Shown in pieces: positions 1 through 9,439 of a stretch of DNA of 64,000 nt. A model generated the notes under the pieces. It saw only the letters and a program-made list of their open reading frames with translations, did no database searches and was not told where the DNA came from. How positions within the stretch are numbered: position 1 is the stretch's first letter; every line of letters begins with the position of its first letter. The DNA lies in the NCBI RefSeq assembly GCF_036320965.1, contig NC_092290.1, positions 101,920-165,919 on the forward strand, given 5' to 3'. Made by a program: the position numbers and the translations under genes. The DNA comes from Panulirus ornatus (taxonomy: Eukaryota > Arthropoda > Malacostraca > Decapoda > Palinuridae).

Positions 1-2440
1 ACTTTCTTCTTCCACACACTTTACCAAACTCCGTCACCAGCTTCTGCAGTTTCTCACATGAATCCGCCACCAGCGCTGTATCATCAGCGAACAACAACTG
101 ACTCACTTCCCAAGCTCTCTCATCCCCAACAGACTTCATACTTGCCCCTCTTTCCAAGACTCTTGCATTTACCTCCCTAACAACCCCATCCATAAACAAA
201 TTAAACAACCATGGAGACATCACACACCCCTGCCGCAAACCTACATTCACTGAGAACCAATCACTTTCCTCTCTTCCTACACGTACACATGCCTTACATC
301 CTCGATAAAAACTTTTCACTGCTTCTAACAACTTGCCTCCCACACCATATATTCTTAATACCTTCCACAGAGCATCTCTATCAACTCTATCATATGCCTT
401 CTCCAGATCCATAAATGCTACATACAAATCCATTTGCTTTTCTAAGTATTTCTCACATACATTCTTCAAAGCAAACACCTGATCCACACATCCTCTACCA
501 CTTCTGAAACCACACTGCTCTTCCCCAATCTGATGCTCTGTACATGCCTTCACCCTCTCAATCAATACCCTCCCATATAATTTACCAGGAATACTCAACA
601 AACTTATACCTCTGTAATTTGAGCACTCACTCTTATCCCCTTTGCCTTTGTACAATGGCACTATGCACGCATTCCGCCAATCCTCAGGCACCTCACCATG
701 AGTCATACATACATTAAATAACCTTACCAACCAGTCAACAATACAGTCACCCCCTTTTTTTGTAAATTCCACTGCAATACCATCCAAACCTGCTGCCTTG
801 CCGGCTTTCATCTTCCGCAAAGCTTTTACTACCTCTTCTCTGTTTACCAAATCATTTTCCCTAACCCTCTCACTTTGCACACCACCTCGACCAAAACACC
901 CTATATCTGCCACTCTGTCATCAGACACATTCAACAAACCTTCAAAATACTCATTCCATCTCCTTCTCACATCACCACTACTTGTTATCACCTCCCCATT
1001 TACGCCCTTCACTGAAGTTCCCATTTGCTCCCTTGTCTTACGCACCCTATTTACCTCCTTCCAGAACATCTTTTTATTCTCCCTAAAATTTACTGATAGT
1101 CTCTCACCCCAACTCTCATTTGCCCTTTTTTTCACCTCTTGCACCTTTCTCTTGACCTCTTGTCTCTTTCTTTTATACTTCTCCCACTCAATTGCATTTT
1201 TTCCCTGCAAAAATCGTCCAAATGCCTCCCTCTTCTCTTTCACTAATACTCTTACTTCTTCATCCCACCACTCACTACCCTTTCTAAACAGCCCACCTCC
1301 CACTCTTCTCATGCCACAAGCATCTTTTGCGCAATCCATCACTGATTCCCTAAATACATCCCATTCCTCCCCCACTCCCCTTACTTCCATTGTTCTCACC
1401 TTTTTCCATTCTGTACACAGTCTCTCCTGATACTTCCTCACACAGGTCTCCTTCCCAAGCTCACTTACTCTCACCACCTTCTTCACCCCAACATTCACTC
1501 TTCTTTTCTGAAAACCCATACTAATCTTCACCTTAGCCTCCACAAGATAATGATCAGACATCCCTCCAGTTGCACCTCTCAGCACATTGACATCCAAAAG
1601 TCTCTCTTTCGCACGCCTGTCAATTAACACGTAATCCAATAACGCTCTCTGGCCATCTCTCCTACTTACATAAGTATACTTATGTATATCTCGCTTTTTA
1701 AACCAGGTATTCCCAATCATCAGTCCTTTTTCAGCACATAAATCTACAAGCTCTTCACCATTTCCATTTACAACACTGAACACCCCATGCATACCAATTA
1801 TTCCCTCAACTGCCACATTACTCACCTTTGCATTCAAATCACCCATCACTATAACCCGGTCTCGTGCATCAAAACCGCTAACACACTCATTTAGCTGCTC
1901 CCAAAACACTTGCCTCTCATGATCTTTCTTCTCATGCCCAGGTGCATATGCACCAATAATCACCCACCTCTCTCCATCAACTTTCAATTTTACCCATATT
2001 AATCGAGAATTTACTTTCTTACATTCTATCACATACTCCCACAACTCCTGTTTCAGGAGTATTGCTACTCCTTCCCTTGCTCTTGTCCTCTCACTAACCC
2101 CTGACTTCACTCCCCAGACATTTCCAAACCACTCTTCCCCTTTACCCTTGAGCTTCGTTTCACTCAGAGCCAAAACATCCAGGTTCCTTTCCTCAAACAT
2201 ACTACCTATCTCTCCTTTTTTCACATCTTGGTTACATCCACACACATTTAGGCACCCCACTCTGAGCCTTCGAGGAGGATGAGCACTCCCCGCGTGACTC
2301 CTTCTTCTGTTTCCCATTTTAGAAAGTTAATACAAGGAGGGGAGGATTTCTGGCCCCCCGCTCCCGTCCCCTCTAGTCGCTTTCTACGACACGCGAGGAA
2401 TACGTGGGAAGTATTCTTTCACCCCTATCCCCAGGGATAA
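1..2440 (-). mobile_element. RTE-like LINE, 5' part, runs off window edge
   Basis: Minus-strand non-LTR retrotransposon. Its 5' end is near 2440 (reads ATCCCTGGGGATAGG-like on the minus strand), followed by about 120 nt of GC-rich 5'UTR and an ORF starting at 2317. Layout is APE endonuclease then reverse transcriptase in a single ORF with no ORF1 gag, which is characteristic of the RTE clade. The same protein recurs in more than ten truncated copies to the right (26-64 kb). A TA/CA microsatellite abuts the 5' end. The 3' end lies outside the window, so full length cannot be judged. Confidence 0.9.
2..2317 (-). CDS. LINE endonuclease-reverse transcriptase, partial (open to edge)
   Basis: Single-ORF LINE polyprotein. 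ATG at 2317 (MGNRRRSHAGSA) follows the 5'UTR. Four landmarks are all in frame with that ATG: APE motif MGDLNAKV (Met at 1846), SSGDVRRRW (976), EFTKKGGDC (769) and RT motif C LLFADDTALVAD (Phe at 91). I saw no stop in between, giving about 772 codons open to the window edge. Other motifs: ETKLKGKGEEW in the endonuclease, NYRGISLLSIPGKLY, GFRSGRGCVDQVF and motif A AFMDLEKAYDRVD in the RT. Two places where the copy at 55.9 kb has stops (56103, 56596) are sense here. By comparison with other copies about 220-250 residues are missing at the C-terminus, so the full protein would be near 1000 residues, usual for RTE. It may be coding-competent; the 3' end is needed to tell. Such ORFs are often mislabelled as host proteins in automatic annotation. 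Confidence 0.85.
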   Translation of the reverse strand, partial: MGNRRRSHAGSAHPPRRLRVGCLNVCGCNQDVKKGEIGSMFEERNLDVLALSETKLKGKGEEWFGNVWGVKSGVSERTRAREGVAILLKQELWEYVIECKKVNSRLIWVKLKVDGERWVIIGAYAPGHEKKDHERQVFWEQLNECVSGFDARDRVIVMGDLNAKVSNVAVEGIIGMHGVFSVVNGNGEELVDLCAEKGLMIGNTWFKKRDIHKYTYVSRRDGQRALLDYVLIDRRAKERLLDVNVLRGATGGMSDHYLVEAKVKISMGFQKRRVNVGVKKVVRVSELGKETCVRKYQERLCTEWKKVRTMEVRGVGEEWDVFRESVMDCAKDACGMRRVGGGLFRKGSEWWDEEVRVLVKEKREAFGRFLQGKNAIEWEKYKRKRQEVKRKVQEVKKRANESWGERLSVNFRENKKMFWKEVNRVRKTREQMGTSVKGVNGEVITSSGDVRRRWNEYFEGLLNVSDDRVADIGCFGRGGVQSERVRENDLVNREEVVKALRKMKAGKAAGLDGIAVEFTKKGGDCIVDWLVRLFNVCMTHGEVPEDWRNACIVPLYKGKGDKSECSNYRGISLLSIPGKLYGRVLIERVKACTEHQIGEEQCGFRSGRGCVDQVFALKNVCEKYLEKQMDLYVAFMDLEKAYDRVDRDALWKVLRIYGVGGKLLEAVKSFYRGCKACVRVGREESDWFSVNVGLRQGCVMSPWLFNLFMDGVVREVNARVLERGASMKSVGDERAWEVSQLLFADDTALVADSCEKLQKLVTEFGKVCGRRK

Positions 2441-2445
2441 TATAC

Positions 2446-2446
<1 letters not shown>

Positions 2447-2478
<32 letters not shown>

Positions 2479-2520
2479 TACGCACATACACACACACACA
2501 CACATACATATATATACATA
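2447..2520. repeat. TA/CA microsatellite
   Basis: Alternating TATATA and CACACA runs directly outside the 5' end of the LINE. No gene is visible from here to 3230 apart from simple repeats. Confidence 0.9.
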
Positions 2521-2678
2521 TGAAAAATGTAAGAAACAATTTAGAAAACAAACTTTTAGCTTGAAAAGAATGAAAAAAATGAACGTCACATAATGGATCA
2601 ACCTCTGGCTATGGAAAAGGAAATGTACAATTTATTCACACAAACGTCAATAGCAGTTCTCATCAATTTCACCAATGA

Positions 2679-2681
<3 letters not shown>

Positions 2682-2757
<76 letters not shown>
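2682..2757. repeat. (TA)n microsatellite
   Basis: About 38 uninterrupted TA dinucleotides. The ORF that appears to cross it (IYIYIY) is an artefact of the repeat. Confidence 0.95.
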
Positions 2758-2760
<3 letters not shown>

Positions 2761-2771
2761 CTGCATTACTT

Positions 2772-2897
2772 TAATAATATTGTGCTGACATACATAATGT
2801 TTTTGATGGTGAACATTAAGTGATGTAAAGTTACATACTGCTTGAACTGTAATAATATTGTGTTGATATATGTTATGTATTTAATGGTAAACATTAT
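2772..2897. repeat. Diverged direct repeat, two copies of about 48 bp
   Basis: 2772-2819 and 2850-2897 share the pattern TAATAATATTGTG...GGT(G/A)AACATTA with scattered substitutions, separated by 30 bp. Function unknown. The rest of 2900-3230 shows only a short GTGTGT/CTGT run near 3050-3065. Confidence 0.6.
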
Positions 2898-3236
2898 ACG
2901 ATAATTACCTTCAAGTTGGTTATCTTACAGCAGTATAGTAGTTGACATACACTAACTATGGAAAACTAAGCAATTTACTTGCTTAGCTGTGTATTTGTTC
3001 ATGGGCTGTTTATGATACTGACAGCATTAGGTTTAGGAGTATTCTTGTGTGTGTGTCTGTCTGTCTGTACGAGAGCAGTGGTTGATACTACAATGTGATT
3101 ATGGACGCCAGTCAGTCATGTCAGGGCCGAAGGTAAAGACGGTGCTGCTGCTTTTGGTAGTTCTCACTGTCATTGTTTAGACTTAGCCATCATCGCTCTG
3201 ACCCTCGAGGAAATTCTTACTGTGTTACTGATTCAC

Positions 3237-4098
3237 AACTTGACTGATCGGATGGTTGGTGTATATTGACTGATCGGAGGGTTGGTGTATATTGACTGAT
3301 CGGAGGGTTGGTGTATATTGACTGATCGGAGGGTTGGTGTATATTGACTGATCGGAGGGTTGGTGTATATTGACTGATCGGAGGGTTGGTGTATATTGAC
3401 TGATCGGAGGGTTGGTGTATATTGACTGATCGGAGGGTTGGTGTATATTGACTGATCGGAGGGTTGGTGTATATTGACTGATCGGAGGGTTGGTGTATAT
3501 TGACTGATCGGAGGGTTGGTGTATATTGACTGATCGGAGGGTTGGTGTATATTGACTGATCGGAGTGTTGGTGTATATTGACTGATCGGAGGGTTGGTGT
3601 ATATTGAGTGATCGGAGGGTTGGTGTATATTGAGTGATCGGAGGGTTGGTGTATATTGAGTGATCGGAGGGTTGGTGTATATTGAGTGATCGGAGGGTTG
3701 GTGTATATTGACTGATCGGATGGTTGGTGTATATTGACTGATCGGAGGGTTGGTGTATATTGAGTGATCGGAGGGTTGGTTTATATTGACTGATCGGAGG
3801 GTTGGTGTATATTGACTGATCGGATGGTTGGTGTATATTGACTGATCGGAGGGTTGGTGTATATTGAGTGATCGGAGGGTTGGTGTATATTGACTGATCG
3901 GAGGGTTGGTGTATATTGACTGATCGGAGGGTTGGTGTATATTGACTGATCGGAGGGTTGGTGTATACTGACTGATCGGAGGGTTGGTGTATACTGACTG
4001 ATCGGAGGGTTGGTGTATATTGACTGATCGGAGGGTTGGTGTATATTGAGTGATCGGAGGGTTGGTGTATATTGACTGATCGGAGGGTTGGTGTATAT
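3237..4098. repeat. Minisatellite, 26-bp unit, about 33 copies
   Basis: Unit TTGACTGATCGGAGGGTTGG plus TGTATA, very homogeneous. Variants are ACTGATCGG versus AGTGATCGG and GAGGG versus GATGG. Because 26 is not a multiple of 3, the three frames of the stop-free minus strand interleave into a 369-codon ORF with a 26-residue period (for example SQYTPTLRSVNIHQPSDQ); I read this as a repeat artefact. The array lies downstream of the last visible SLC6 exon, presumably inside an intron of that gene. Confidence 0.95.
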
Positions 4099-4129
4099 TT
4101 CAGTGAAATACGTTTACACCAAGTCTGAC

Positions 4130-4275
4130 AGTCTTGGTGCGTGTGGCACAATATCTGATTGGAGTGTGTGACAGAGTTTGACTGACGTATGTTAGGCAGT
4201 ATATGACTAGGGTGTGTGGCACAGTCTGACTGACGTACGTAGAGGCAATGTCTGACTGGCGTGTGTGGCACACAT
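4130..4275. repeat. Degenerate short tandem repeat, about 45-bp period
   Basis: Repeats of GTCTGACTGACGT and GTGTGGCACA separated by variable sequence, three to four copies. It directly follows the 26-bp minisatellite. Confidence 0.6.
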
Positions 4276-4279
4276 TTAT

Positions 4280-4425
4280 CGACCAGACCCGAGGGAAGGT
4301 TGAACACCTGGGTTGGGTGTAGGCAAACTGCCACACCTAGGTTTCGAACCCATGCGGGTCCGACCCTGAAATGACCCGTGCTGATTCATAGCCAGTAACG
4401 CTCACCACCACACCACGGAGCTGCG
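4280..4425 (-). mobile_element. tRNA-derived SINE, minus strand
   Basis: The minus strand reads GCTCCGTGGTGTGGTGGTGA followed by GCG, a plausible RNA polymerase III A-box region. About 50 nt on comes GGGTTCGAAACC, matching the B-box consensus GGTTCGANNCC exactly. The spacing suits a tRNA head. The cloverleaf is not intact (the anticodon region is enlarged), so this is a SINE or tRNA pseudogene, not a working tRNA. Confidence 0.55.
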
Positions 4426-4729
4426 CGTGTGTGTGTGTGCGTTTCCTATTTGTATTGTGACAGGAAGTTTTACGCTCGGAGTCCCATCTCTTCCACTATC
4501 ATGCAGCCTCTTTAGTTTATGTGTGGTACGAGAATTAACCAATGTGCTCAGTCATTCTTTTCCAATCATCTACCAGTTTTATACTACGAAACTACTTTTT
4601 ATCATATTTTTAAACGTTTTAGTTCATTTCATATGCCCTCTACTTGCATCCTTACATCTTTCTACGTCATCATTCAGTTTTGAAAAATTAAAGGTTATTA
4701 TGTCACCCCTTAGTGTTCTTTCCTCCAAT

Positions 4730-5230
4730 ATTGGCTATCTTAAAGCCTCTATCCTTCCCCTGTAACTCATATTTCTTAATTATGGCACCATCTTTGTTGC
4801 GCTCCTTTGGTGCCGTGACCGAACTTGAGAAACATATTCTAGTTTTGATCTTAGCTAGGATATGGACTGCTTGATGATATTTATTTATCCATATATGTGA
4901 AGCTAAGTTAATATTTGCAAGCAGGCACTTGGACTCCAGAACAATTCTCGTAATATACCATTTTGGTGACAGGTTCAGCGCATTGGCCACTCCCAAGTCC
5001 TTCTCACATACAATCCAGCAGCTTATTTTCTGCTAGATAATAATGATCATATCAAGAACTTTCACTTTGTCCCTTCCTCATTGATTTACATTTTTACAGC
5101 TTGAATCTCATGAACCACGTAAAGAAGCCTGCACATGTCCCGTTGTAAGACGATACAATCCTCCTCGCTCACCACATCCCAATGATTTCGACATCATTTG
5201 CAAACATAATCAGGCACAAGTCCATACTAT
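4730..5230 (-). mobile_element. CR1-like LINE remnant (RT 3' part)
   Basis: On the minus strand, spread over two or three frames, are remnants typical of CR1/L2-type reverse transcriptases: MFANDVEIIG (degenerate FADD motif) at about 5215-5185, EKDLGVA near 5000, then RSKLEYVSQVRS and RSATKMVP with LRNMSYRGRIEALR at about 4850-4735. Frameshifts and stops show it is dead. It lies just beyond SLC6 exon 3, presumably in the following intron. Confidence 0.65.
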
Positions 5231-5318
5231 CAAGCGAGTGGCAGGTGTATGTGTAACTTGGCCATGGTGGGTTCCAGTGGGTAATAAGGTAGAAAATGGA
5301 AAATACAGAATCATTAAC

Positions 5319-5542
5319 CTGGAAGAGGTAGTAGAGACACCAGGCGATGACAGTGTTGTAATAAAGGGCGACGGCGAAGGAGACGACGGCAGAAGCGATG
5401 CCGACGCCTCCAAGGGAGGGAGAAACCTGATGCCAGGCCCCAAGTGCTCCCTTCCGGAGTCTCTGACCCACAGCAAGCTCCAGGTAGAAGAGAGGCAGAC
5501 CCAAGAACGTCAGCATCACAAAGTAAGGGATCAAGAACGCTC
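5319..5542 (-). CDS. SLC6-family transporter, exon 3
   Basis: Third coding exon of a sodium-coupled SLC6 transporter. Acceptor TTCTCAG/GA; the first two bases complete the Gly codon split from exon 2, then 74 codons: AFLIPYFVML, PLFYLELAVGQRLRKGALG, SPSLGGVGIAS, ALYYNTVIAWCLYYLFQ. This covers the end of TM1, TM2 (with the conserved P-L-F-Y-L-E and GQ), intracellular loop 1 and TM3 (YYNTVIAW contains the Tyr-Tyr-Asn core of the substrate site). Resemblance is to the neutral amino acid branch (SLC6A15/17 and SLC6A18/19/20); I cannot decide which. The donor is CAG/GTTAAT, rather weak; the frame stays open about 150 nt beyond it, so the exon end is less certain than its start. The next exon expected (SFQ..LPW) is not in the window to the left. 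Confidence 0.9.
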
Positions 5543-5559
5543 CTGAGAATGAAGACAGT

Positions 5560-6890
5560 GTAAACCATTAGTGAAACATCAGTAGAGCAGTGGTACAAAT
5601 GTGAATAACGTTAGTGAAACATCAGTAAAACAGTGGTACAATTGTGTATAACAGTGAAACACCAGTAGAACAGTGGTACAATTGTGTATAACATTAGTAA
5701 AACACCAGTAGAATAGTGGTACAATTGTGTATAACAGTGAAACATCAGTAGAACTGTGGTGAAAATGTGTATAACATCAGTGAAACATCAGTAGAACAGT
5801 GGTGGAAATGTGTATAAAATAGTGAAACATCAGTAGAACAGTGATCGAAATGTAGTAGAGCACAAGTGAGACACCAGTCGAACAGTGGTGGAAATGTAGT
5901 AGAACGCAAGTAGAACACCAGCAGAACAGTGGTCGAAATGTGGTAGAACACAGGTGGAACACCAGCAGAAGTGGTGAAAATGTGGCAAAACGAAGGTGGA
6001 ACACCAGTAGAACGATGGTAGAAATGTAGTAGAACAGGTGGAACACCAGAACAGTGGTGGAAATGTAGTTGAATACAGTTGGAACACTGGTAGAAATGTA
6101 GAACAAAGGTGGAACACCAGTAGAACAGGTGGAACAACAGTAGAACACATGTAGAACATCAGTAAAACAGTGGCGGAAAAGCAGTAAAACAACAATCAAA
6201 TTACAGGAGAATTGTAATGGAAGAGCAATAGAACAATGTTTCAACAGCACTACAAGATTAGTTGAGCAGCAGTAGAACAGTGGCTGAACAGCAGTAGAAC
6301 AGTGGTAGAGCAGCAGTAGAACAATAATGGAAGAGCAGTAGATAGTGGTGTAGTAGAAGAACGCCGATCGAACAGCAATGGATCAGTTGTTGAACGGCCG
6401 TAGAGTACTTGTGGATTAACATTAAAACGGGTGGAACAGCAGTCGACCTGGCGGAATAGCAATAGAACAATGACTGAACGGCAGTAGAACAGTGGCGAAA
6501 TAGCAGTAGAGCAGTAGTGGAAAAGCTGTTGAAATTGTGATTTAACAGCTGTAGAGCAGTAATGGAACAGCAGTGGAACAATGATGGAACAGCATCAGAA
6601 TACTGATGGAACAGCGGAACAGAATTAGTAAAATGGAGGAACATTAACAGAACAGTGGTAAAAGAGCAGTAGGACAGCAGTGGAAGAATGGAATAGAGGT
6701 AGAGCGGTGGCACAAGAACTAAATAGCGGTAGAACAGTGATAAAGCAGTCGGGGAACAGCACAGAGAAGTGGCATAACATCAGTAAAACAGCTATGGAAC
6801 AGTTGTAGAACAGTAGTAAAACAATGATAGAAAAGTGGTAGAACAGCAGTGGAACAAAGGTTAAACAGCGACAGACCTTGAAACCTAAAC
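5560..6890. repeat. Degenerate minisatellite, GTAGAACAGTGGT core
   Basis: Variants of AGTAGAACAGTGGTGGAAATG and AGCAGTAGAACAGTGG, with a basic step of about 15 bp and a higher-order step near 43-45 bp on the left. It lies in the SLC6 intron between exons 2 and 3. Apparent ORFs (CSTTVLLMF-type strings) are frame artefacts. Confidence 0.85.
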
Positions 6891-7019
6891 GTCACAGTTA
6901 CTGTTTGAATAACGCTTTTAAAGGGAAACAATATTTCAAAGAGAAAGGAATGTTCAGTCAGCAGTAAAAATAAACGTGAAAAAGGTACATAAGATATAGA
7001 CTAGTGTCAGAGTCCAGAG

Positions 7020-8145
7020 GTCACCATCACCAGAGGTATACATAATGGTAGTCAGGGAGGTCAGCATCACCAGGTGTGTACGTATTGGTAGTTAGGGAGG
7101 TCAGCATCATCATTAGGCTTAATACATAATGGTAGAGTTAGGAAGATCATCATCACCAGCTGTACTATATAAAGTAAGTCAGGAAGATTATCATCACCAG
7201 CTGTGCTATATAAAGTAAGAGTCAGGAAGATCATCATCACCAGCTGTGCTATATAAAGTAAGAGTCAGGAAGATCATCACCAGCTGTACTATATAAAGTA
7301 AAAGTCAGGAAGATCATCATCACCAGCTGTACTATATAAAGTCAGGAAGATCATCATTACCAGCTGCACTATATAAAGTAAGTCAGGAAGATCATCAACA
7401 CCAGCTGCACAATATGTGAGTCATAAAGATCATCACCAGCTGTGCTATATAAAGTAAGAGTCAGGAAAATTATCATTACCAGCTGCACTATATAAAGTAA
7501 GTCAGGAAGATCATCAACACCAGCTGCACAATATGTGAGAGTCATAAAGATCATCACCAGCTGTACTATATAAAGTAAGAGTCAGGAAGATTATCATCCC
7601 CAGCTGCACTATGTATGCAAGAGTCAGGAAGATCATCATTAGCTGCACTATATAAAGTAAGTCAGGAAGATCACGTAAGAGTCAGATCATCATCATCAGC
7701 TACACTATATAAAGCAAGTCAGGAAGATCACCATCACCAACTGCACTATAAAAAGTAAGTCAGGAAGATCACCACCAGCTGTACTATATAGAGTAAGAGT
7801 CAGGAAGATCATCATCACCAGCTGTACTATATAAAGTAAGTCAGGAAGATTACCATTACCAGCTGCACTATATAAAGTAAGGGTCAGGAAGATCATCACC
7901 AGCTGTACTATATAAAGTAAGAATCAGGAAGATCATCTCCAGCTACACTATACAAAGTAAGAGTCAGGCAGATCACCATCACCAGCTGCACTATATAAAG
8001 TAAGAGTCAGGAAGATCATCACCAGCTGCACTATATAAAGTAAGAGTCAGGAAGATCACCAGCTGTACTATATAAAGTAAGAGTCATGAAGATCACCATC
8101 AATCACCAGCTGTACTATGTAAAGTACGAGTCAGGAAGATCACCT
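7020..8145. repeat. Minisatellite, about 40-45-bp unit
   Basis: Repeats of ACTATATAAAGTAAGAGTCA followed by GGAAGATCATCATCACCAGCTGT, with unit length varying because ATC and ACC triplets and the GAGTC block come and go. About 25 copies in the SLC6 intron between exons 2 and 3. Each unit contains TATATAAAG, which resembles a TATA box, but it recurs with the repeat and I do not call promoters. Confidence 0.9.
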
Positions 8146-8149
8146 CATT

Positions 8150-9235
8150 TGGTTCAAGGTCCCTAAGTCTGTTCTGGTCCACAGACCCTGGTTCTCCTCT
8201 GGTCCTGGTCTGGTTCAAGGTTCCCGATATGGTGAACGGAACGGACTCTGGTCCTCCCCTGAATCTAATCTGGTTAGGTCCCTGGTCCTATCCAGGTCTC
8301 GATCTGGCCTACAGTCCTCAGTCCTCCCTACTCCCGATCTGGTTCATGGTCCCTGGTCCTATCTCTGGTCCTGATCTTGTCCACGATCCCTTGTTCTTTA
8401 GTCTTGATGTGGTCCACGGCCCCTGATACTGATCTGGTCCAAGGTCCTTGGTCCTCCCCTGGTTAATCTGGTCAACGGTCCATGGTCCTGATCTGGTTCA
8501 AAGTCCCTATTCCTCCCTGGTCCTGATCTGAACCATAATCAATGTCTTCCCCGGGTCCCTTATCCGCAAACAGTGACCCATGGTCTAATGGCCTTCATCC
8601 CGTCGGTGGTTCCTAATCCTCTGCTGGTCCACGATCCCTGACCCTCCCATCGCCCTGGAGTGTTCCACGGTTCTTGGTCCTCTCCTGATATTTGGTTACT
8701 GGGTCTACTTCATTCCGTGGTCCCTAGACTTGCCCTGGTCTCTGGTCTTTTGTCATCCTCTGGTCCGTGGTCCCTGGTTTTCCCCAGACCCATGGTCCCT
8801 AGTCCTTTCATAGTATGTAGTACTCTGTTCTGTGGTCCCCGGATCTGCCCTGGTCCTTGATCTGTGATTCTACGGTGGTCCATGGTCCATGGTTTTCTCC
8901 TGGACCATGATCCCTGATTTCTTTTTGATCCATGGTTTTTGGACCTTCCTTGGTCTGCAGTCCGTGGTCACTAAACGTATCTAAAGTCTGCCCTGATCCT
9001 TTGCCATGTCCTGGTCTATGGTACCTCAACCCCTTCTGGTCCGTGGACTCTCGTCCATGGTCATCTGTCCTCCTCTGATCCGTCGTCCTAGTTTTTCCCT
9101 GTATTGCAGTCCTTGGGCCTCATCTGGTCCATAGTCCTGGTCCTCTGTGGCCCCTGATCCATAGTCGTGGCCTGGTCTCTTGTCCTACCCCGTTTCGTCC
9201 ATGGTCCGTGGTCCTTCATCCTTCATCAATCTGTG
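8150..9235. repeat. Degenerate TGGTCC-rich minisatellite
   Basis: Irregular array built from CTGGTCC, CCATGGTCCCTGG and TCTGGTCC blocks with a period of roughly 25-30 bp and high divergence. It ends just before SLC6 exon 2. No coding signal. Confidence 0.8.
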
Positions 9236-9264
9236 GTCCCAAGTCTGTGGCTGACACGTCTCAC

Positions 9265-9424
9265 CTCCGCCATTCTTCTGGGCTAGATACGGGAACCTCC
9301 ATACATTGCCCAAGCCTACTGCGTAACCCACAGTGGCCAAGAGGAATTGGAGCTTGCTGTCCCACGACTCCCGCTCTGCCCCTTCGCCAGTACCCACTAC
9401 TTCCTTCACCGACTCTAAGGGTAC
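9265..9424 (-). CDS. SLC6-family transporter, exon 2
   Basis: Second coding exon. Acceptor TTTGCAG/GTACCC, donor GGCGGAG/GTGAGA, 160 nt (53 codons plus one base). It enters in phase 0 from exon 1 and leaves one base (G), completed by GA of exon 3. It encodes the end of the cytoplasmic N-terminus ([20 protein letters not shown]), the W-D-S-K-L-Q entry to TM1, and the TM1 signature [19 protein letters not shown]. In the family this unwound TM1 carries sodium and substrate ligands (the G-L-G-N segment) and the Arg-Phe gating pair. Every signature residue is intact, so this exon looks functional, not a pseudogene. Confidence 0.95.
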
Positions 9425-9439
9425 CTGCAAAGATAGGTC

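Noticed and set aside
211..414. Recurrent METSHTPAANLHSLRTNHF protein (also at 26391, 33313, 38422, 43543, 47311, 54634, 57822)
   Set aside because: It is the antisense shadow of the LINE RT region around VNVGLRQGCVMSPW and appears wherever that region is intact.
3225..4334. 369-codon minus ORF with 26-residue repeats as a structural protein
   Set aside because: The period equals three 26-bp DNA units, and neighbouring frames show the same strings. The reading frame is a by-product of the repeat.
5745..6713. Cys/Phe/His-rich minus ORFs (CSTTVLLMF type) as cysteine-rich secreted peptides
   Set aside because: Several overlapping frames show the same strings because they read a degenerate minisatellite. 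There is no start or signal peptide context.
7140..8130. Multiple TATA-box promoters (TATATAAAG)
   Set aside because: They recur once per minisatellite unit inside an intron; there is no other promoter evidence.
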